A DNA stretch of 64,000 nt from Allorhizobium ampelinum S4 (lineage in GTDB: Bacteria; Pseudomonadota; Alphaproteobacteria; Rhizobiales; Rhizobiaceae), in contig NC_011984.1 of the NCBI RefSeq assembly GCF_000016285.1, positions 124,001 through 188,000 on the forward strand, read 5' to 3'. Below the pieces are notes generated by a model. That model did not search any database, was not told the DNA's origin, and saw only the letters and a program-made list of their open reading frames with translations. Position numbers and translations under genes: made by a program. Below, in pieces: positions 16,770 through 26,464 of this stretch (positions are counted from its first letter, which is position 1; every line of letters starts with the position of its first letter).

Positions 16770-16940
16770 ATGACGATTTCTCTCGAAATTCAGCGCGAAG
16801 AGCTTAAGGCCGAACTCAGGAATGCCTGCGATCCGGCCGAGCGCCGCCAGATCGCGGCGGAGCTAGAGATGGTGCAGGCCGAGCTTGCAGCCATCGAGGC
16901 CGAGCAGGGCGGCCGCGTCAGCACGAAGCCTCCTTTCTAG
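16770..16940 (+). CDS. Small helical plasmid protein (56 aa)
   Basis: A short gene reading MTISLEIQREELKAELRN and ending STKPPF. AAGGAG lies six bases before the ATG. Heptad-like spacing of Leu, Ile and Ala with charged residues predicts one or two amphipathic helices, possibly a coiled coil. I recall very similar small hypothetical proteins on other rhizobial plasmids. The stop codon lies inside a perfect 9-bp inverted repeat. A possible third, weaker copy of the leader repeat (about 16640-16700) precedes it. Function is unknown. Confidence 0.65.
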   Translation: MTISLEIQREELKAELRNACDPAERRQIAAELEMVQAELAAIEAEQGGRVSTKPPF

Positions 16941-16972
16941 GAGGCTTCCATCATGCTGCCGCTTCCGGCAGC
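16925..16972. terminator. Tandem hairpins between convergent genes
   Basis: The first hairpin has GAAGCCTCC (16925-16933) pairing with GGAGGCTTC (16940-16948) and overlaps the stop of the 56-residue gene. The second has GCTGCCG (16955-16961) pairing with CGGCAGC (16966-16972). They lie between convergent genes and could terminate both, although no strong T tract follows. Confidence 0.55.
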
Positions 16973-16981
16973 GTGGTCGCT

Positions 16982-17260
16982 TCAGCCGTTCAGCGCGTCC
17001 TTGACCGCCTTGCCGGGTGTAAACGTCAGCTTCTTCGACGCCGCGATCTTGATCGTCGCGCCGGTCGCCGGATTGCGTCCCTCGCGCTCCGGAGTGTCCT
17101 TCAGCTTAAACTTTCCAAACGATGGTATCGACGTTTCAGCGCCAGCAAGCGCCGCTTCGGTGATCTGTTTAAAGACGCTTTCGACGATCGTCTTGGCCTG
17201 CGCCTTGGGGAGGTTCTGTTCGGCTGCGATCTTGTCGGCGATTTCGTTGGTCGTGGTCAT
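16982..17260 (-). CDS. HU-family DNA-binding protein
   Basis: A 92-residue histone-like protein of normal HU length. It shows the N-terminal helices (MTTTNEIADKIAAEQNL), the central PSFGKFKLK strand turn and the DNA-binding arm GRNPATGATIKI, followed by KLTFTPGKAVKDALNG. HU dimers bend DNA without sequence specificity and act in nucleoid structure, replication and recombination. A plasmid copy may compact the plasmid or help oriT processing. It is the first gene of the minus-strand set that leads towards traG, convergent with the 56-residue gene. Confidence 0.95.
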   Translation of the reverse strand: MTTTNEIADKIAAEQNLPKAQAKTIVESVFKQITEAALAGAETSIPSFGKFKLKDTPEREGRNPATGATIKIAASKKLTFTPGKAVKDALNG

Positions 17261-17397
17261 GAAGGACGGGCCTCTTTGGTTTTCGGTCCTTCAGCTTTGA
17301 CAATGAAGATGTGGCGAAGAAAGGGGCAGAAAGGCAAGAACGCCCGTAAGATCAGCGAAAGCCACAGGAAATGCAGGAAGTCGGTCGATTGAACCGG

Positions 17398-17655
17398 CTA
17401 TTCGGTGCTGCCCGCGTCCCCATAGCCACGTCGTCTCTTCGTTCGTTCGAGACGGGAGAGTGCTGTATTCGCATCGTCCGGATGATCGAAGGTCTGCATC
17501 ATCGTCTGGCCGCCCGATCCGATCCGGCCCCAGTTGCGGATGACCGAAGCCCCGCCGAACAGTGTCGGCTGGATCGCCAGCATGTAGAAGCGCCGCATGT
17601 TCTGCGCCGCATCAACGCGGTGAAGATGAACCGGGCATATCTCCGTGTCTTCCAT
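17398..17655 (-). CDS. WGR-domain protein
   Basis: An 85-residue single-domain protein. The WGR motif is visible as NWGRIGSGGQ after the strand MRRFYMLAIQPTLFGG, with a helical C-terminus containing ALSRLERTKRRRGY. WGR domains bind nucleic acid and occur in PARPs, in MolR-type regulators and as stand-alone rhizobial proteins. The ATG at 17655 is chosen because the domain begins shortly after it; the TTG at 17691 is weaker, and neither has a clear Shine-Dalgarno site. Its cellular role is unknown. Confidence 0.8.
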   Translation of the reverse strand: MEDTEICPVHLHRVDAAQNMRRFYMLAIQPTLFGGASVIRNWGRIGSGGQTMMQTFDHPDDANTALSRLERTKRRRGYGDAGSTE

Positions 17656-17892
17656 GCCCTCATTGTCGCTATCTCGGCAAGCCGCGTCCAACGAGTTATC
17701 TGAATCGATCCGGTGTCACCGATTCATCTTCGTGATGATATCAGACGGGGACTGGGCGAGACGGCTTCGCCGCACGGCTCTATGCGCAGGCGCACCGAAC
17801 CCGCCATGCGGTTTCGTTCCATTCGGATAACGATCCTCTCGGATGACCGGCCGTGCCGGCGGATGATAACGTTGGAACGGCCTGGTTTGCGG

Positions 17893-18276
17893 TCAGCTAT
17901 CGCACCAGCTTCGACGCGCAAGGCCTTCTCCCACGAAAATCTCGCCAAACGATTGCCCTTTACGGCTGACAGTCCTGAGCTTGCGACCATACCTGTCTTC
18001 GTCGCGCAATCCCGTGCTCATCGAGAATGGGCCAGCGTTCAGAAGAGCGAGAATACGTGCTTTGGCCGCCTCGCCCTTGACGCGTTCTGCCGTGCAACGG
18101 GCCGGGCTGAGTTCGGGCGTGTCGATATCTGCGATCCGGATTTTCTCTCCCTTGAACCAGAAGGTGTCGCCATCGACGACACAGTTCATGCGGCGGCCTT
18201 CACCACAGATCGAGAACGGCGCTGAAAGCGCGTCCTCTGCACGAGCAGACGCGAGCACCACCGTCCGATCCATCAT
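17893..18276 (-). CDS. Thermonuclease (SNase-like) family protein
   Basis: A 127-residue nuclease of the staphylococcal nuclease family. It shows VVDGDTFWFKGEKIRIADIDTPEL with the catalytic Arg and Asp, a second basic region (RDEDRYGRKLR), and the C-terminal VGEGLARR typical of the fold. Ca2+-dependent cleavage of DNA or RNA is expected. No signal peptide is evident, so the location is uncertain. Its start overlaps the stop of the preceding membrane-protein gene by four bases (ATGA), which makes it part of the traC-traD-traG transcript. Proteins of this family are often carried near rhizobial tra genes. Confidence 0.85.
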   Translation of the reverse strand: MMDRTVVLASARAEDALSAPFSICGEGRRMNCVVDGDTFWFKGEKIRIADIDTPELSPARCTAERVKGEAAKARILALLNAGPFSMSTGLRDEDRYGRKLRTVSRKGQSFGEIFVGEGLARRSWCDS

Positions 18277-18671
18277 GTGCCGACCGTTCTGGCATTCGCC
18301 GCATTGTCGCGTTCGTCCGCCTGCTGCCGTCGCTTGCCCTTCGTTGAACGAATCCGGTTCAGGACCGGTGGCAGGAACGGAACATCCTCCCACACAACGT
18401 CTATTTCGAAGAGCTTTTCGGTATTGCGGTTTCGCCATCGCACCTCTTCTCTCGTCACGAACGGCGGCGCGATCTCCGCAAGCGCGGCAAGCGGCCCAAG
18501 CACCAGAACACAGATAAGGCCGACGGTCTTGACGATAGCATCGCCGAGTGGTGGTAGAATGGCCAGGCTGACAATCGCTCCAGCGCCGAGAAACGGCGTG
18601 ACGATAATGAACGCGACCCAGATCATCAGCGGGCCGATCAGCGCGTACCACGTTTTCCTCCAATGCCTCAT
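18273..18671 (-). CDS. Small membrane protein downstream of traG
   Basis: A 132-residue protein starting at an ATG that overlaps the traG stop (ATGA), with AAGGAAG upstream. Two hydrophobic segments are clear: about residues 9-33 (ALIGPLMIWVAFIIV) and 45-70 (VKTVGLICVLVLGPLA). A basic, soluble C-terminal half follows. It belongs to the tra transcript by overlap on both sides. It could assist the coupling protein at the membrane, but I recognise no family. Confidence 0.6.
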   Translation of the reverse strand: MRHWRKTWYALIGPLMIWVAFIIVTPFLGAGAIVSLAILPPLGDAIVKTVGLICVLVLGPLAALAEIAPPFVTREEVRWRNRNTEKLFEIDVVWEDVPFLPPVLNRIRSTKGKRRQQADERDNAANARTVGT

Positions 18672-20638
18672 GGGCGCTTCCTTTCCTTCTGCCGTGGTTG
18701 CGCATGTTCGGTGTGCGTATCGGTTCCGGTTCGATGGAACCTGTTCCCGCCGACACAGGCTTTCATATCCTCGCGCCGAAACCAGATCGCGCGGCCGCAC
18801 CGGAGCGGCGGATTGCCCGAGGTGAAGACGATCTGCTCGTCGGCCCGCATGCGCAGAACTTCATGCGGCAGGATCAATGGACGGCGGCTGAGCTGCTTCG
18901 ATCGCGATCGCGACGATCCCTTCATTCCGGTCGAACGGTTGGTCTGGTCGACCTCGACGGTGGTGTCGCCACAGCGCTTCGAGATATAGTCAGCGGTATC
19001 GGGATCGTTGATCGCCGAAAACGAAATCCACGATGCGGATTCGAACCATTTGCTGGTCGCATCACGCCCGCCATAGGCCTCGCGCATCTGGCCGAGCGAC
19101 TGGAAGATCATCGTCAGCGTGATGCCGTATTTGCGGCCTGCGTCGCGGGCGGTTTCGAGGATGCGCAGGTAGCCGAGACGTGCCACCTCGTCGAGCAGGA
19201 AGAGGGTGCGACCCTTTACGTTGCCGTTGCGGTTATAGATCGCGTTAAGCAGCGAGCCGATCACGACACGCGCGAAGCCGGGATGGGCTTCCAGCACCTT
19301 CAGGTCGAGGGCGATGAAGATGTCCGTTCCGCCGTCGGCGAGATCGTCCGTCGAGAAACTCACGCCCGACACGAGACCTGCATAGTTCGGATAGGAGAGC
19401 CAGTGGGTTTCCTTCACCGCATTGGCGTAGACCCCGGAAAATGTCTCCGGCGTCATGTTGACGAAGACCGACACATTCTCCTTCACGAAGTCGGATTCCG
19501 AACCTTCGTAGATCTTCGTCAGACGCGCGCGCAGCTTGGGTTCCGGTTCGGAGAGGTTGGCGCGGACACGGCGCAGCGTCTGGTCTTCCGCTTCCGTGTG
19601 CCCTGACAGGCAGACGTCGGCGATCAGAGCCGTCAGGAGCTGCATGGCCGACGCCCTGAAGAAGTCGTCGCGGGCGGATGCCGTCCTCGGATTGTCGGTC
19701 ATGATCCATGTGGCGACGGCGACGATATCCTCTTCCTTCGTATTGCCATGACGGCCGATCCAGTCGAGGGCGTTGAAGCCGACACCGCCGGCTGTCGGAT
19801 CGAGCACGATCACCTTTCGGCCGGCCTGACGCCGATGCTCCGAGACCATCGGCGCAACCTCGTTTGACGGGTCTAGAACGACAAGCCCACCGCCCCATTT
19901 GAGCGCGGTCGGGATCGTTACCGATGTCGTCTTGAAACCGCCGGAGCCGGCGAAGACGATGCCGTGCGATGATCCGAAGGAACCGTCGAAGCAGAGCAGC
20001 GGCGACTTGCCGCCAGCGCCCCAGCTTTGTCGATCGTCAGCGCGAAACGGCATGGCGGCAACACTGTCGCGATCAACCCGATAGCGCTCGCCGATGACGA
20101 TGCCGCCCGGTTCGGGAAACAGTTTTGCCGCCTCCTGGATCTTCATCCAGTCCGCTTCGCCGTGTACGGCGCGCTTGCCACCGATCCGTTTGGGCGCCAC
20201 TGTTTCGAACGCGGCATTGCCCTTGATCCCGACACGCAGCGCGAACATTCCGCTGATGAAGGCAATGCCTGCGCCGATCATCGTCACCGGATCGGTATAG
20301 GCCAGAACCGATTGTCCGGCCGGCACGCTGCCGGCGATGCCGTTCAGGCGGATTGTCTCGCGCGCGATCGCGATGATGATGACCATACCGTTTCCGGTAA
20401 GCACGCTCAGACCGGCGGCCTTGACGTTGACCGATCCGTTCGCTGCGAACAGCGCGATCACGCCTATCGCGGCGGCAACAATATAGGGCAGGGCGAGCCC
20501 GGCGCGTCCCAGCATCAGCTTCGCCTGCGGGGACGTTCCGAATGCCGCCAGTCGCTGCTCCATCCCGGATGTCGCGAACATCGCCGCGAGCATTATGATT
20601 GCCGGCAGGATCAACAGCAAAAGCCTATTCACCGTCAT
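18668..20638 (-). CDS. traG: Conjugal transfer coupling protein TraG
   Basis: A 656-residue type IV coupling protein of the VirD4/TraG family. Several N-terminal hydrophobic segments (about residues 5-25, 50-68, 84-98 and 120-138) anchor it in the inner membrane. The cytoplasmic ATPase has Walker [10 protein letters not shown] near residue 231 and Walker [13 protein letters not shown] near 465. It links the TraA relaxosome to the mating channel and drives DNA export. The ATG at 20638, with GGAGG upstream, overlaps the end of traD by 14 bases. The gene order traC-traD-traG is that of Ti-type plasmids. The mating-pair (trb) genes it should work with are not in this window. Confidence 0.95.
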   Translation of the reverse strand: MTVNRLLLLILPAIIMLAAMFATSGMEQRLAAFGTSPQAKLMLGRAGLALPYIVAAAIGVIALFAANGSVNVKAAGLSVLTGNGMVIIIAIARETIRLNGIAGSVPAGQSVLAYTDPVTMIGAGIAFISGMFALRVGIKGNAAFETVAPKRIGGKRAVHGEADWMKIQEAAKLFPEPGGIVIGERYRVDRDSVAAMPFRADDRQSWGAGGKSPLLCFDGSFGSSHGIVFAGSGGFKTTSVTIPTALKWGGGLVVLDPSNEVAPMVSEHRRQAGRKVIVLDPTAGGVGFNALDWIGRHGNTKEEDIVAVATWIMTDNPRTASARDDFFRASAMQLLTALIADVCLSGHTEAEDQTLRRVRANLSEPEPKLRARLTKIYEGSESDFVKENVSVFVNMTPETFSGVYANAVKETHWLSYPNYAGLVSGVSFSTDDLADGGTDIFIALDLKVLEAHPGFARVVIGSLLNAIYNRNGNVKGRTLFLLDEVARLGYLRILETARDAGRKYGITLTMIFQSLGQMREAYGGRDATSKWFESASWISFSAINDPDTADYISKRCGDTTVEVDQTNRSTGMKGSSRSRSKQLSRRPLILPHEVLRMRADEQIVFTSGNPPLRCGRAIWFRREDMKACVGGNRFHRTGTDTHTEHAQPRQKERKRP

Positions 20639-20840
20639 GGCCAAACGCCTCCACGCCGATGGCGGTCAAACGTGACCGCTCGTCTTCGTCGCCTTTGAGC
20701 CGGCGCCCGCCGTCGATCAACAGCCCGAGCAGTAGCGCCCGCTTCTCGTAGCGCAGCCCGGCTTTCACGATCAGCCCGCCGAGTTCGATTTTTTCGCGGG
20801 TGTCCTTCTTGCGTGCGTCTGACGTCTTCGACTTTGCCAT
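20625..20840 (-). CDS. traD: Conjugal transfer protein TraD
   Basis: A 71-residue protein typical of TraD of Ti-like plasmids: a basic N-terminus ([25 protein letters not shown], read in parts) and a helical [17 protein letters not shown]. The ATG at 20840 lies four bases after the traC stop; a longer start at 20870 is possible. It is an accessory transfer protein of uncertain mechanism, probably at the relaxosome. It is translated between traC and traG with overlaps, so the three form one operon driven from the oriT/tra box region. Confidence 0.9.
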   Translation of the reverse strand: MAKSKTSDARKKDTREKIELGGLIVKAGLRYEKRALLLGLLIDGGRRLKGDEDERSRLTAIGVEAFGHDGE

Positions 20841-20844
20841 CCGG

Positions 20845-21141
20845 TCAAGCCTCGCCAGGCCCGCCTTCATCCGCGCGAGGCGCGAGCGTCGCGGACGGCT
20901 CTCTACCGGTCCGGCTGTCTCCGGCTTGTCTCTTTCCGGTCGCCGAGCCCTTGCCTCCGCGAAACCGTTTGGCAACTTCCTCGAAGGCTGCCTGAAGCTC
21001 GGCCTCCTCGATCTCGATTTCCCCAAGCCCAGCCTTTAGCGCGATCCGCCCGATGCGCTCGGCCTCGCGTGTCTCGGCCTGTTTCAGCTGGTCCTGCAAT
21101 CTGGCGATTTCTTCCCTGATCTTCGATGACGGCTTCTTCAT
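20845..21141 (-). CDS. traC: Conjugal transfer protein TraC
   Basis: A 98-residue protein with a charged coiled-coil-like N-terminus ([17 protein letters not shown]) and a central [25 protein letters not shown], as in TraC of Ti-like plasmids. A low-complexity basic tail follows. TraC is an accessory relaxosome factor. The ATG at 21141 has AAGGAGAA upstream; the frame continues open into oriT but without a start that fits. It is the first gene of the minus-strand tra operon, which faces traA across oriT and the tra box. Confidence 0.9.
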   Translation of the reverse strand: MKKPSSKIREEIARLQDQLKQAETREAERIGRIALKAGLGEIEIEEAELQAAFEEVAKRFRGGKGSATGKRQAGDSRTGREPSATLAPRADEGGPGEA

Positions 21142-21214
21142 TCCGGTTGGTTCTCCTTGAGATTCTGGCGTTGCACTCGCGACGCCAGAATTCCTCCGGA
21201 TGTCATGAATGGGA

Positions 21215-21232
21215 ATGTGCAGATCTGCACAT
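21215..21232. promoter_or_regulatory. tra box (TraR-binding site)
   Basis: ATGTGCAGATCTGCACAT is an 18-bp perfect palindrome and matches the known TraR operator. It lies between the divergent traC and traA genes, so TraR with its acyl-homoserine lactone should activate both operons from here. Confidence 0.95.
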
Positions 21233-21285
21233 CGGCAGATCGCACGCTTTGGTGGATGATCCCGGCCGTTCCGAAGGAGCGGCTT

Positions 21286-21319
21286 CCAAGGGCGCAATTA
21301 TACGTCGCTGGCGCGACGT
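21286..21319. other. oriT: Origin of transfer (oriT), RSF1010/Ti type
   Basis: The core CCAAGGGCGCAATTATACG (21286-21304) overlaps a 7-bp inverted repeat (ACGTCGC 21302-21308, GCGACGT 21313-21319). On the minus strand this reads inverted repeat, ATAATTGCGCCC, TTGG, the same order as the RSF1010 and pTiC58 nick region. The nick is predicted between 21290 and 21289 on the minus strand, so transfer would lead towards traC and lower coordinates. Confidence 0.9.
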
Positions 21320-21389
21320 CTTGCTCAGACGCCCGGTATGGCCTGGCCGTTCCCGACGAACGAGGTTCGAACCGGGAGCTTTTATCGCC

Positions 21390-24300
21390 GTGGCCATCGC
21401 CCACTTCTCAGCCAGCATCATCAGCCGCGGCGACGGCCGCAGCGTGGTGCTGTCTGCGGCCTACCGGCACTGCGCGAAGATGGAATACGAGCGTGAAGCC
21501 AGCACCATCGACTACACGCGCAAGCAGGGTTTGCTGCATGAGGAGTTCATGCTTCCTGCCGATGCCCCGAAATGGGCGAAAGCGCTCATTGCGGATCGCT
21601 CTGTTTCCGGCGCCGTCGAAGCCTTCTGGAACAAGGTCGAGGCTTTCGAAAAACGCTCCGACGCGCAGCTGGCCCGCGACCTGACGATTGCACTGCCGCT
21701 GGAGCTTACACCCGAGCAGAACATCGCCCTGGTCCGTGATTTCGTGGAGAAACATATCCTGGGGAAGGGCATGGTCGCCGACTGGGTCTATCACGACAAT
21801 CCCGGCAATCCGCACATCCACCTGATGACCACATTGCGGCCGCTGACCGAGGACGGATTCGGGGCCAAGAAGGTAGCGGTCATTGGTGAGGACGGCCAGC
21901 TGGTTCGCACGAAATCCGGCAAAATCCTCTACGAACTCTGGGCCGGTTCGACGGACGATTTCAACGCCCTGCGCGACGGCTGGTTCGAACGGCTGAACCA
22001 CCATCTGGCCCTCGGCGGCATCGATCTCAGGATCGATGGCCGTTCCTACAAAAAGCAGGCCATCGAGCTCGAGCCGACCATTCATCTAGGCGTAGGCGCC
22101 AAGGCAATCGCGCGGAAAGCGGAACAACAGGGTGTTCGGCCGGAGCTCGAAAGGATCGAACTGAACGAAGAACGCCGCTCGGAAAACACCCGCCGCATCC
22201 TCAAAAATCCAGCCATCGTGCTCGACCTGATCATGCGGGAAAAGAGCGTCTTCGATGAACGCGATGTCGCGAAAGTGCTGCACCGCTATGTCGACGATCC
22301 CGCCGTCTTCCAGCAGCTGATGTTGCGCATCATCCTGAATCCGGAGGTGCTACGGCTGCAGCGCGACACGATCGAGTTCGCGACCGGAGAGAAAGTGCCG
22401 GCGCGCTATTCGACACGGGCGATGATCCGGCTGGAAGCGACGATGGCGCGACAGGCGATGTGGCTGTCGGACAAGGAAACGCATGCCGTTTCCACGGTGG
22501 TGCTCGCAGCGACGTTTGGGCGGCATGGGCGGCTGTCGGAGGAACAGAAAGCAGCCATCGAGTGCATCGCCGGTCCGGCCCGCATCGCCGCGGTCGTCGG
22601 ACGCGCGGGTGCTGGTAAGACCACGATGATGAAGGCGGCGCGGGAGGCGTGGGAGCTGGCCGGATATCGTGTCGTCGGTGGCGCGCTCGCCGGCAAAGCG
22701 GCGGAAGGTCTGGAGAAGGAAGCCGGCATCGAGAGCCGCACGCTCTCCTCCTGGGAGCTGCGCTGGAACCGCGGTCGTGACGTGCTCGACAATAAAACCG
22801 TCTTCGTCATGGACGAGGCCGGCATGGTGGCCTCGAAACAGATGGCGGGCTTTGTCGATGCCGTCGTCAGGGCAGGGGCAAAGATCGTGCTAGTCGGCGA
22901 TCCCGAGCAGCTTCAGCCGATCGAAGCGGGGGCCGCTTTCCGCGCCATTGTCGATCGGATTGGTTACGCTGAACTCGAAACGATCTATCGCCAGCGCGAG
23001 GACTGGATGCGCAAGGCGTCGCTCGATCTGGCGCGCGGCAATGTCGAGAAGGCGTTGGCGCTCTACAATGCCAATGCGAGAATTGTTGGCGAACGTCTGA
23101 AGGCGGAAGCGGTTGAGCGCCTGATCGCCGACTGGAACCGTGGTTACGATCAGACGAAGACGACATTGATCCTCGCCCATCTGCGCCGCGACGTGCGCAT
23201 GCTCAACGTCATGGCGCGCGAGAAGCTGGTCGAGCGCGGCATCGTCGGCGAGGGCCACGTCTTCAGAACGGCTGACGGCGAACGCCGTTACGACGCAGGC
23301 GATCAGATCGTCTTCCTGAAGAATGAGACCTCACTTGGGGTCAAGAACGGCATGATCGGCCATGTCGTTGAGGCTGAGCCGAACCGCATCGTTGCGGTGG
23401 TCGGGGATCGGGATCATCGGCGGCATGTTGTGGTCGAACAACGCTTCTACAGCAATCTCGATCACGGCTATGCGACGACCATCCACAAGTCTCAGGGCGC
23501 CACTGTCGACAGGGTCAAGGTGCTGGCCTCTCTCTCGCTCGATCGGCATCTGACCTATGTCGCGATGACCCGCCATCGCGAGGATCTTCAGCTCTATTAC
23601 GGGCGCCGTTCCTTCGCCTTCAACGGTGGCCTAGCCAAGGTTCTTTCCCGAAAGAACGCCAAGGAGACGACGCTCGATTACGAGCGCGGCAAACTCTACC
23701 GCGAGGCCCTCCGCTTTGCCGAAAACCGTGGCCTGCACATCATGCAGGTGGCTCGAACAATGCTGCGCGACCGGCTCGACTGGACGCTGCGCCAAAAAAC
23801 AAAGGTTTCCGATCTCGTTCATAGGCTTCGTGCGCTCGGTGAGCGCCTCGGCCTCGACCAATCCCCAAAAACCCAAACGATGAAGGAGGCCGCGCCCATG
23901 GTCGCAGGCATCAAGACATTCTCCGGCTCTGTTGCCGATACGGTCGGTGACAAGCTCGGCGCCGATCCCACGCTGAAGCAGCAATGGGAGGAGGTGTCGG
24001 TGCGCTTCCGCTACGTCTTCGCCGATCCCGAAACCGCCTTCCGCGCCATCAACTTCGATACGGTTCTGGCAGATAAGGAGGCAGCGAAAGCGGTCTTGCA
24101 GAAGCTTGAGGCGGAGCCGGCATCGATCGGGGCGCTGAAGGGCAAGACCGGTATTCTGGCCAGCAAGACGGAGCGCGAGGCGCGCCGCGTCGCAGAGGTC
24201 AATGTTCCCGCCCTGAAGCGCGATCTGGAGCAATATCTGCGGATGCGCGAGACCGCGACGCTGCGGATAGTGACCGAAGAACAAGCCCTGCGCCAGCGCG

Positions 24301-24692
24301 TCTCGGTCGACATCCCGGCGCTCTCGCCGGCCGCACGCGTGGTGCTTGAGCGCGTGCGCGACGCGATCGACCGGAACGATCTGCCGGCGGCCCTTGGATA
24401 TGCGCTCAGCAATCGCGAGACCAAGCTCGAAATCGACGGGTTCAACCAGGCTGTTACCGAACGCTTCGGCGAGCGGACCCTGCTGAGCAACGTGGCGCGT
24501 GAGCCGTCCGGAAAGCTGTACGAAAAGCTTGCCGAGGGGATGAAGCCCGAGCAGAAAGAGCAGTTGAAGCAAGCCTGGCCGATCATGCGCACGGCCCAGC
24601 AGCTCGCCGCCCACGAACGCACCGTGCAGTCGCTGAAACAGGCCGAGGAATTGCGGCAGACGTTGCGCCAGGCACCGGTGCTGAAACAATGA
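21390..24692 (+). CDS. traA: Conjugal transfer relaxase/helicase TraA
   Basis: An 1100-residue protein of normal TraA length. The N-terminal MobA-like relaxase begins [17 protein letters not shown], with candidate catalytic Tyr residues in [12 protein letters not shown] and the metal-binding HIHLMTT at His142/His144. A RecD/TraI-type helicase follows, with Walker [10 protein letters not shown] at Lys410, MDEAGM after it and the C-terminal motif [14 protein letters not shown]. TraA nicks oriT, stays bound to the 5' end and unwinds the transferred strand. I chose the GTG at 21390 because homologues begin there and GGGAG lies 11 bases upstream; the open frame before it runs through oriT. traF overlaps the stop by four bases. 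Confidence 0.95.
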   Translation: MAIAHFSASIISRGDGRSVVLSAAYRHCAKMEYEREASTIDYTRKQGLLHEEFMLPADAPKWAKALIADRSVSGAVEAFWNKVEAFEKRSDAQLARDLTIALPLELTPEQNIALVRDFVEKHILGKGMVADWVYHDNPGNPHIHLMTTLRPLTEDGFGAKKVAVIGEDGQLVRTKSGKILYELWAGSTDDFNALRDGWFERLNHHLALGGIDLRIDGRSYKKQAIELEPTIHLGVGAKAIARKAEQQGVRPELERIELNEERRSENTRRILKNPAIVLDLIMREKSVFDERDVAKVLHRYVDDPAVFQQLMLRIILNPEVLRLQRDTIEFATGEKVPARYSTRAMIRLEATMARQAMWLSDKETHAVSTVVLAATFGRHGRLSEEQKAAIECIAGPARIAAVVGRAGAGKTTMMKAAREAWELAGYRVVGGALAGKAAEGLEKEAGIESRTLSSWELRWNRGRDVLDNKTVFVMDEAGMVASKQMAGFVDAVVRAGAKIVLVGDPEQLQPIEAGAAFRAIVDRIGYAELETIYRQREDWMRKASLDLARGNVEKALALYNANARIVGERLKAEAVERLIADWNRGYDQTKTTLILAHLRRDVRMLNVMAREKLVERGIVGEGHVFRTADGERRYDAGDQIVFLKNETSLGVKNGMIGHVVEAEPNRIVAVVGDRDHRRHVVVEQRFYSNLDHGYATTIHKSQGATVDRVKVLASLSLDRHLTYVAMTRHREDLQLYYGRRSFAFNGGLAKVLSRKNAKETTLDYERGKLYREALRFAENRGLHIMQVARTMLRDRLDWTLRQKTKVSDLVHRLRALGERLGLDQSPKTQTMKEAAPMVAGIKTFSGSVADTVGDKLGADPTLKQQWEEVSVRFRYVFADPETAFRAINFDTVLADKEAAKAVLQKLEAEPASIGALKGKTGILASKTEREARRVAEVNVPALKRDLEQYLRMRETATLRIVTEEQALRQRVSVDIPALSPAARVVLERVRDAIDRNDLPAALGYALSNRETKLEIDGFNQAVTERFGERTLLSNVAREPSGKLYEKLAEGMKPEQKEQLKQAWPIMRTAQQLAAHERTVQSLKQAEELRQTLRQAPVLKQ

Positions 24693-25219
24693 GCAAACGC
24701 GTTGTCATCCGGTTTCTCGGTGTCGCGGGCCTCGTCTTGAGCGGCGCCACCGTCATGGGGCTCATCGGTGGTTATCGACTGAACGTCACGCCGAGCGAAC
24801 CCCTTGGGCTCTGGCGTGTGGAAAAGCTCCGACGCCCGGTTCAGGCCGGCGATCTGGTGTTTGTCTGCCCGCCGCAAAACGCCTTCTTCGAGGAAGCGTG
24901 GCTACGCGGCTATCTCCGGTCCGGGCTCTGCCCAGGTTGGTTCGCGCCGCTCATAAAGTCCGTTCTGGCGCTTCCCGGTCAGCGCGTCGAAATCACTGAC
25001 CGGATTGTCGTCGACGGTCATCCCGTATCGGCTTCCACTGTCAGCGCGACGGACAGTGAGGGCAGGGCGATCGCGCCCTTCGCCGGCGGCGTCGTGCCAC
25101 CAGGATTTCTAGTTCTCCATTCTTCCTTTGCGAGTTCCTATGACTCACGATACTTCGGCCCGATCCCGGACAGCGGTCTTCTCGGCCTGGCGAAACCGGT
25201 GTTCACCTTCGACCGGTGA
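24689..25219 (+). CDS. traF: TraF signal-peptidase-like pilin-maturation protease
   Basis: A 176-residue member of the S26 signal peptidase family. An N-terminal membrane anchor (about residues 8-28) is followed by the catalytic Ser36 in [11 protein letters not shown] and Lys90 in [13 protein letters not shown]. In IncP and Ti systems TraF processes the pilin TrbC to its cyclic form, so it normally needs trb genes that are not in this window. Its start overlaps traA (ATGA), and traB begins inside its 3' end, so traA-traF-traB-traH form one operon. Confidence 0.9.
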   Translation: MSKRVVIRFLGVAGLVLSGATVMGLIGGYRLNVTPSEPLGLWRVEKLRRPVQAGDLVFVCPPQNAFFEEAWLRGYLRSGLCPGWFAPLIKSVLALPGQRVEITDRIVVDGHPVSASTVSATDSEGRAIAPFAGGVVPPGFLVLHSSFASSYDSRYFGPIPDSGLLGLAKPVFTFDR

Positions 25220-26447
25220 TCATCGGCAGGCCTGTTTGCTGATCGCCCTGTCCGTCGCCAGCGGTTGGATCGGCTGGAGCGGAAACGTGCTCACTATCCC
25301 GGTGGCGATGCTCTTTCCAGCACTCTGGGCACATTCAACATCCCGGACGACAGCGGCCCTTGTTTCGGCAGGATACTTCCTTGCCGCCTCGCGCGGCCTG
25401 CCGCTAGGCGTCGCGAACTTCTACGCAGCGGATATGTGGCCCGGCCTCCTGCTTTGGCTGGGGGCCTCGCTCTCCTTCATCTTGGTGCATGCGGTGGCCT
25501 GGGCAAAGCAACCGAACCTGAACCGGGCGGAAGGGCAACCGGGAGAGAGGCGCCTGGCAAGGTGGGTCGCGGATATCCCGCTTGCGGAAAAGGGGCTGGC
25601 CATGCGCTATCTTGTGGCTTCGCTGCTGATGGCGCTGCCGCCGTTCGGTATCATGGGGTGGGCGCATCCACTGACGGCGGCGGGCGTGCTGTTTCCGGGA
25701 TGGGGATGGTGGGGCCTCGGCGCGACCGCGTGTCTGCTGGTCATCATGACCGGTCGAAGGTGGCAACTCGCGGTCGCAGTCCTGGGAGGACTTTACGTCT
25801 GGTCCGCCACAACCTGGACGCCCCCGAAAGTACCAGACAGATGGACAGGCGTCGATCTTCAGCATGGCGAAAACCTCGGTCGCGATAACTCCCTCGACCA
25901 TCACCGTGATCTGATCGCAACGGTGCGTGCGGCGGCAGGACCGGGAACCCGTTTCGTGGTTCTTCCCGAAAGCGCACTCGGCTTCTGGACACCGACCGTC
26001 GCGCAGCTCTGGCAGCAGGGCTTGCGAGGCTCGAACCTCATCGTAATGGCTGGCGCAGCCGTCATCGATGCCGGTGGTTACGACAACGTCATCGTGGCGA
26101 TCTCGGCCGGTGAGGCACAGATCCTCTATCGCGAGCGCATGCCGGTCCCGGTCTCCATGTGGCAGCCGTGGCGCAAGTGGACGGCGCAGGGCGGCGGCGC
26201 TCGAGCGCACTTCTTCGCGAACCCGGTCGTGGATCTCGCGGGCACGAGGATCGCGCCGCTGATCTGCTACGAGCAATTCGTCCTGTGGCCGGCGCCGCAA
26301 TCGATGCTGCAGTCCCCCGACGTCATCGTGGCGATCGGCAACGGCTGGTGGACCGCGGGAACGTCGATCGTCGCCATCCAGCAGGCGAGCGCCGTCGCCT
26401 GGGCTAAACTCTTCAACCGTCCACTGGTGACGGCCTTCAACACTTGA
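25140..26447 (+). CDS. traB: Conjugal transfer protein TraB (nitrilase-like membrane protein)
   Basis: A 435-residue protein with several N-terminal hydrophobic segments and a C-terminal domain of the carbon-nitrogen hydrolase/apolipoprotein N-acyltransferase type. The catalytic Glu277 ([11 protein letters not shown]) and Cys376 (PLICYEQF) are visible. The Lys expected before the MPVP segment seems replaced (YRERMPVP), so activity is uncertain. TraB is part of the traAFBH operon of Ti-like plasmids and is said to improve transfer; its chemistry is unproven. The ATG at 25140 lies inside traF (80-base overlap), with a possible TTG four codons earlier. Confidence 0.9.
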   Translation: MTHDTSARSRTAVFSAWRNRCSPSTGDHRQACLLIALSVASGWIGWSGNVLTIPVAMLFPALWAHSTSRTTAALVSAGYFLAASRGLPLGVANFYAADMWPGLLLWLGASLSFILVHAVAWAKQPNLNRAEGQPGERRLARWVADIPLAEKGLAMRYLVASLLMALPPFGIMGWAHPLTAAGVLFPGWGWWGLGATACLLVIMTGRRWQLAVAVLGGLYVWSATTWTPPKVPDRWTGVDLQHGENLGRDNSLDHHRDLIATVRAAAGPGTRFVVLPESALGFWTPTVAQLWQQGLRGSNLIVMAGAAVIDAGGYDNVIVAISAGEAQILYRERMPVPVSMWQPWRKWTAQGGGARAHFFANPVVDLAGTRIAPLICYEQFVLWPAPQSMLQSPDVIVAIGNGWWTAGTSIVAIQQASAVAWAKLFNRPLVTAFNT

Positions 26448-26464
26448 GCACAGGAGATACCGGC

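Noticed and set aside
17893..18756. A 287-codon version of the thermonuclease
   Set aside because: The first 160 codons are a shadow of the small membrane protein and traG end; the nuclease domain begins at 18276.
21126..21389. An 88-codon N-terminal extension of traA
   Set aside because: It would translate oriT and the tra box; known TraA proteins start at AIAHF, which fits the GTG at 21390.
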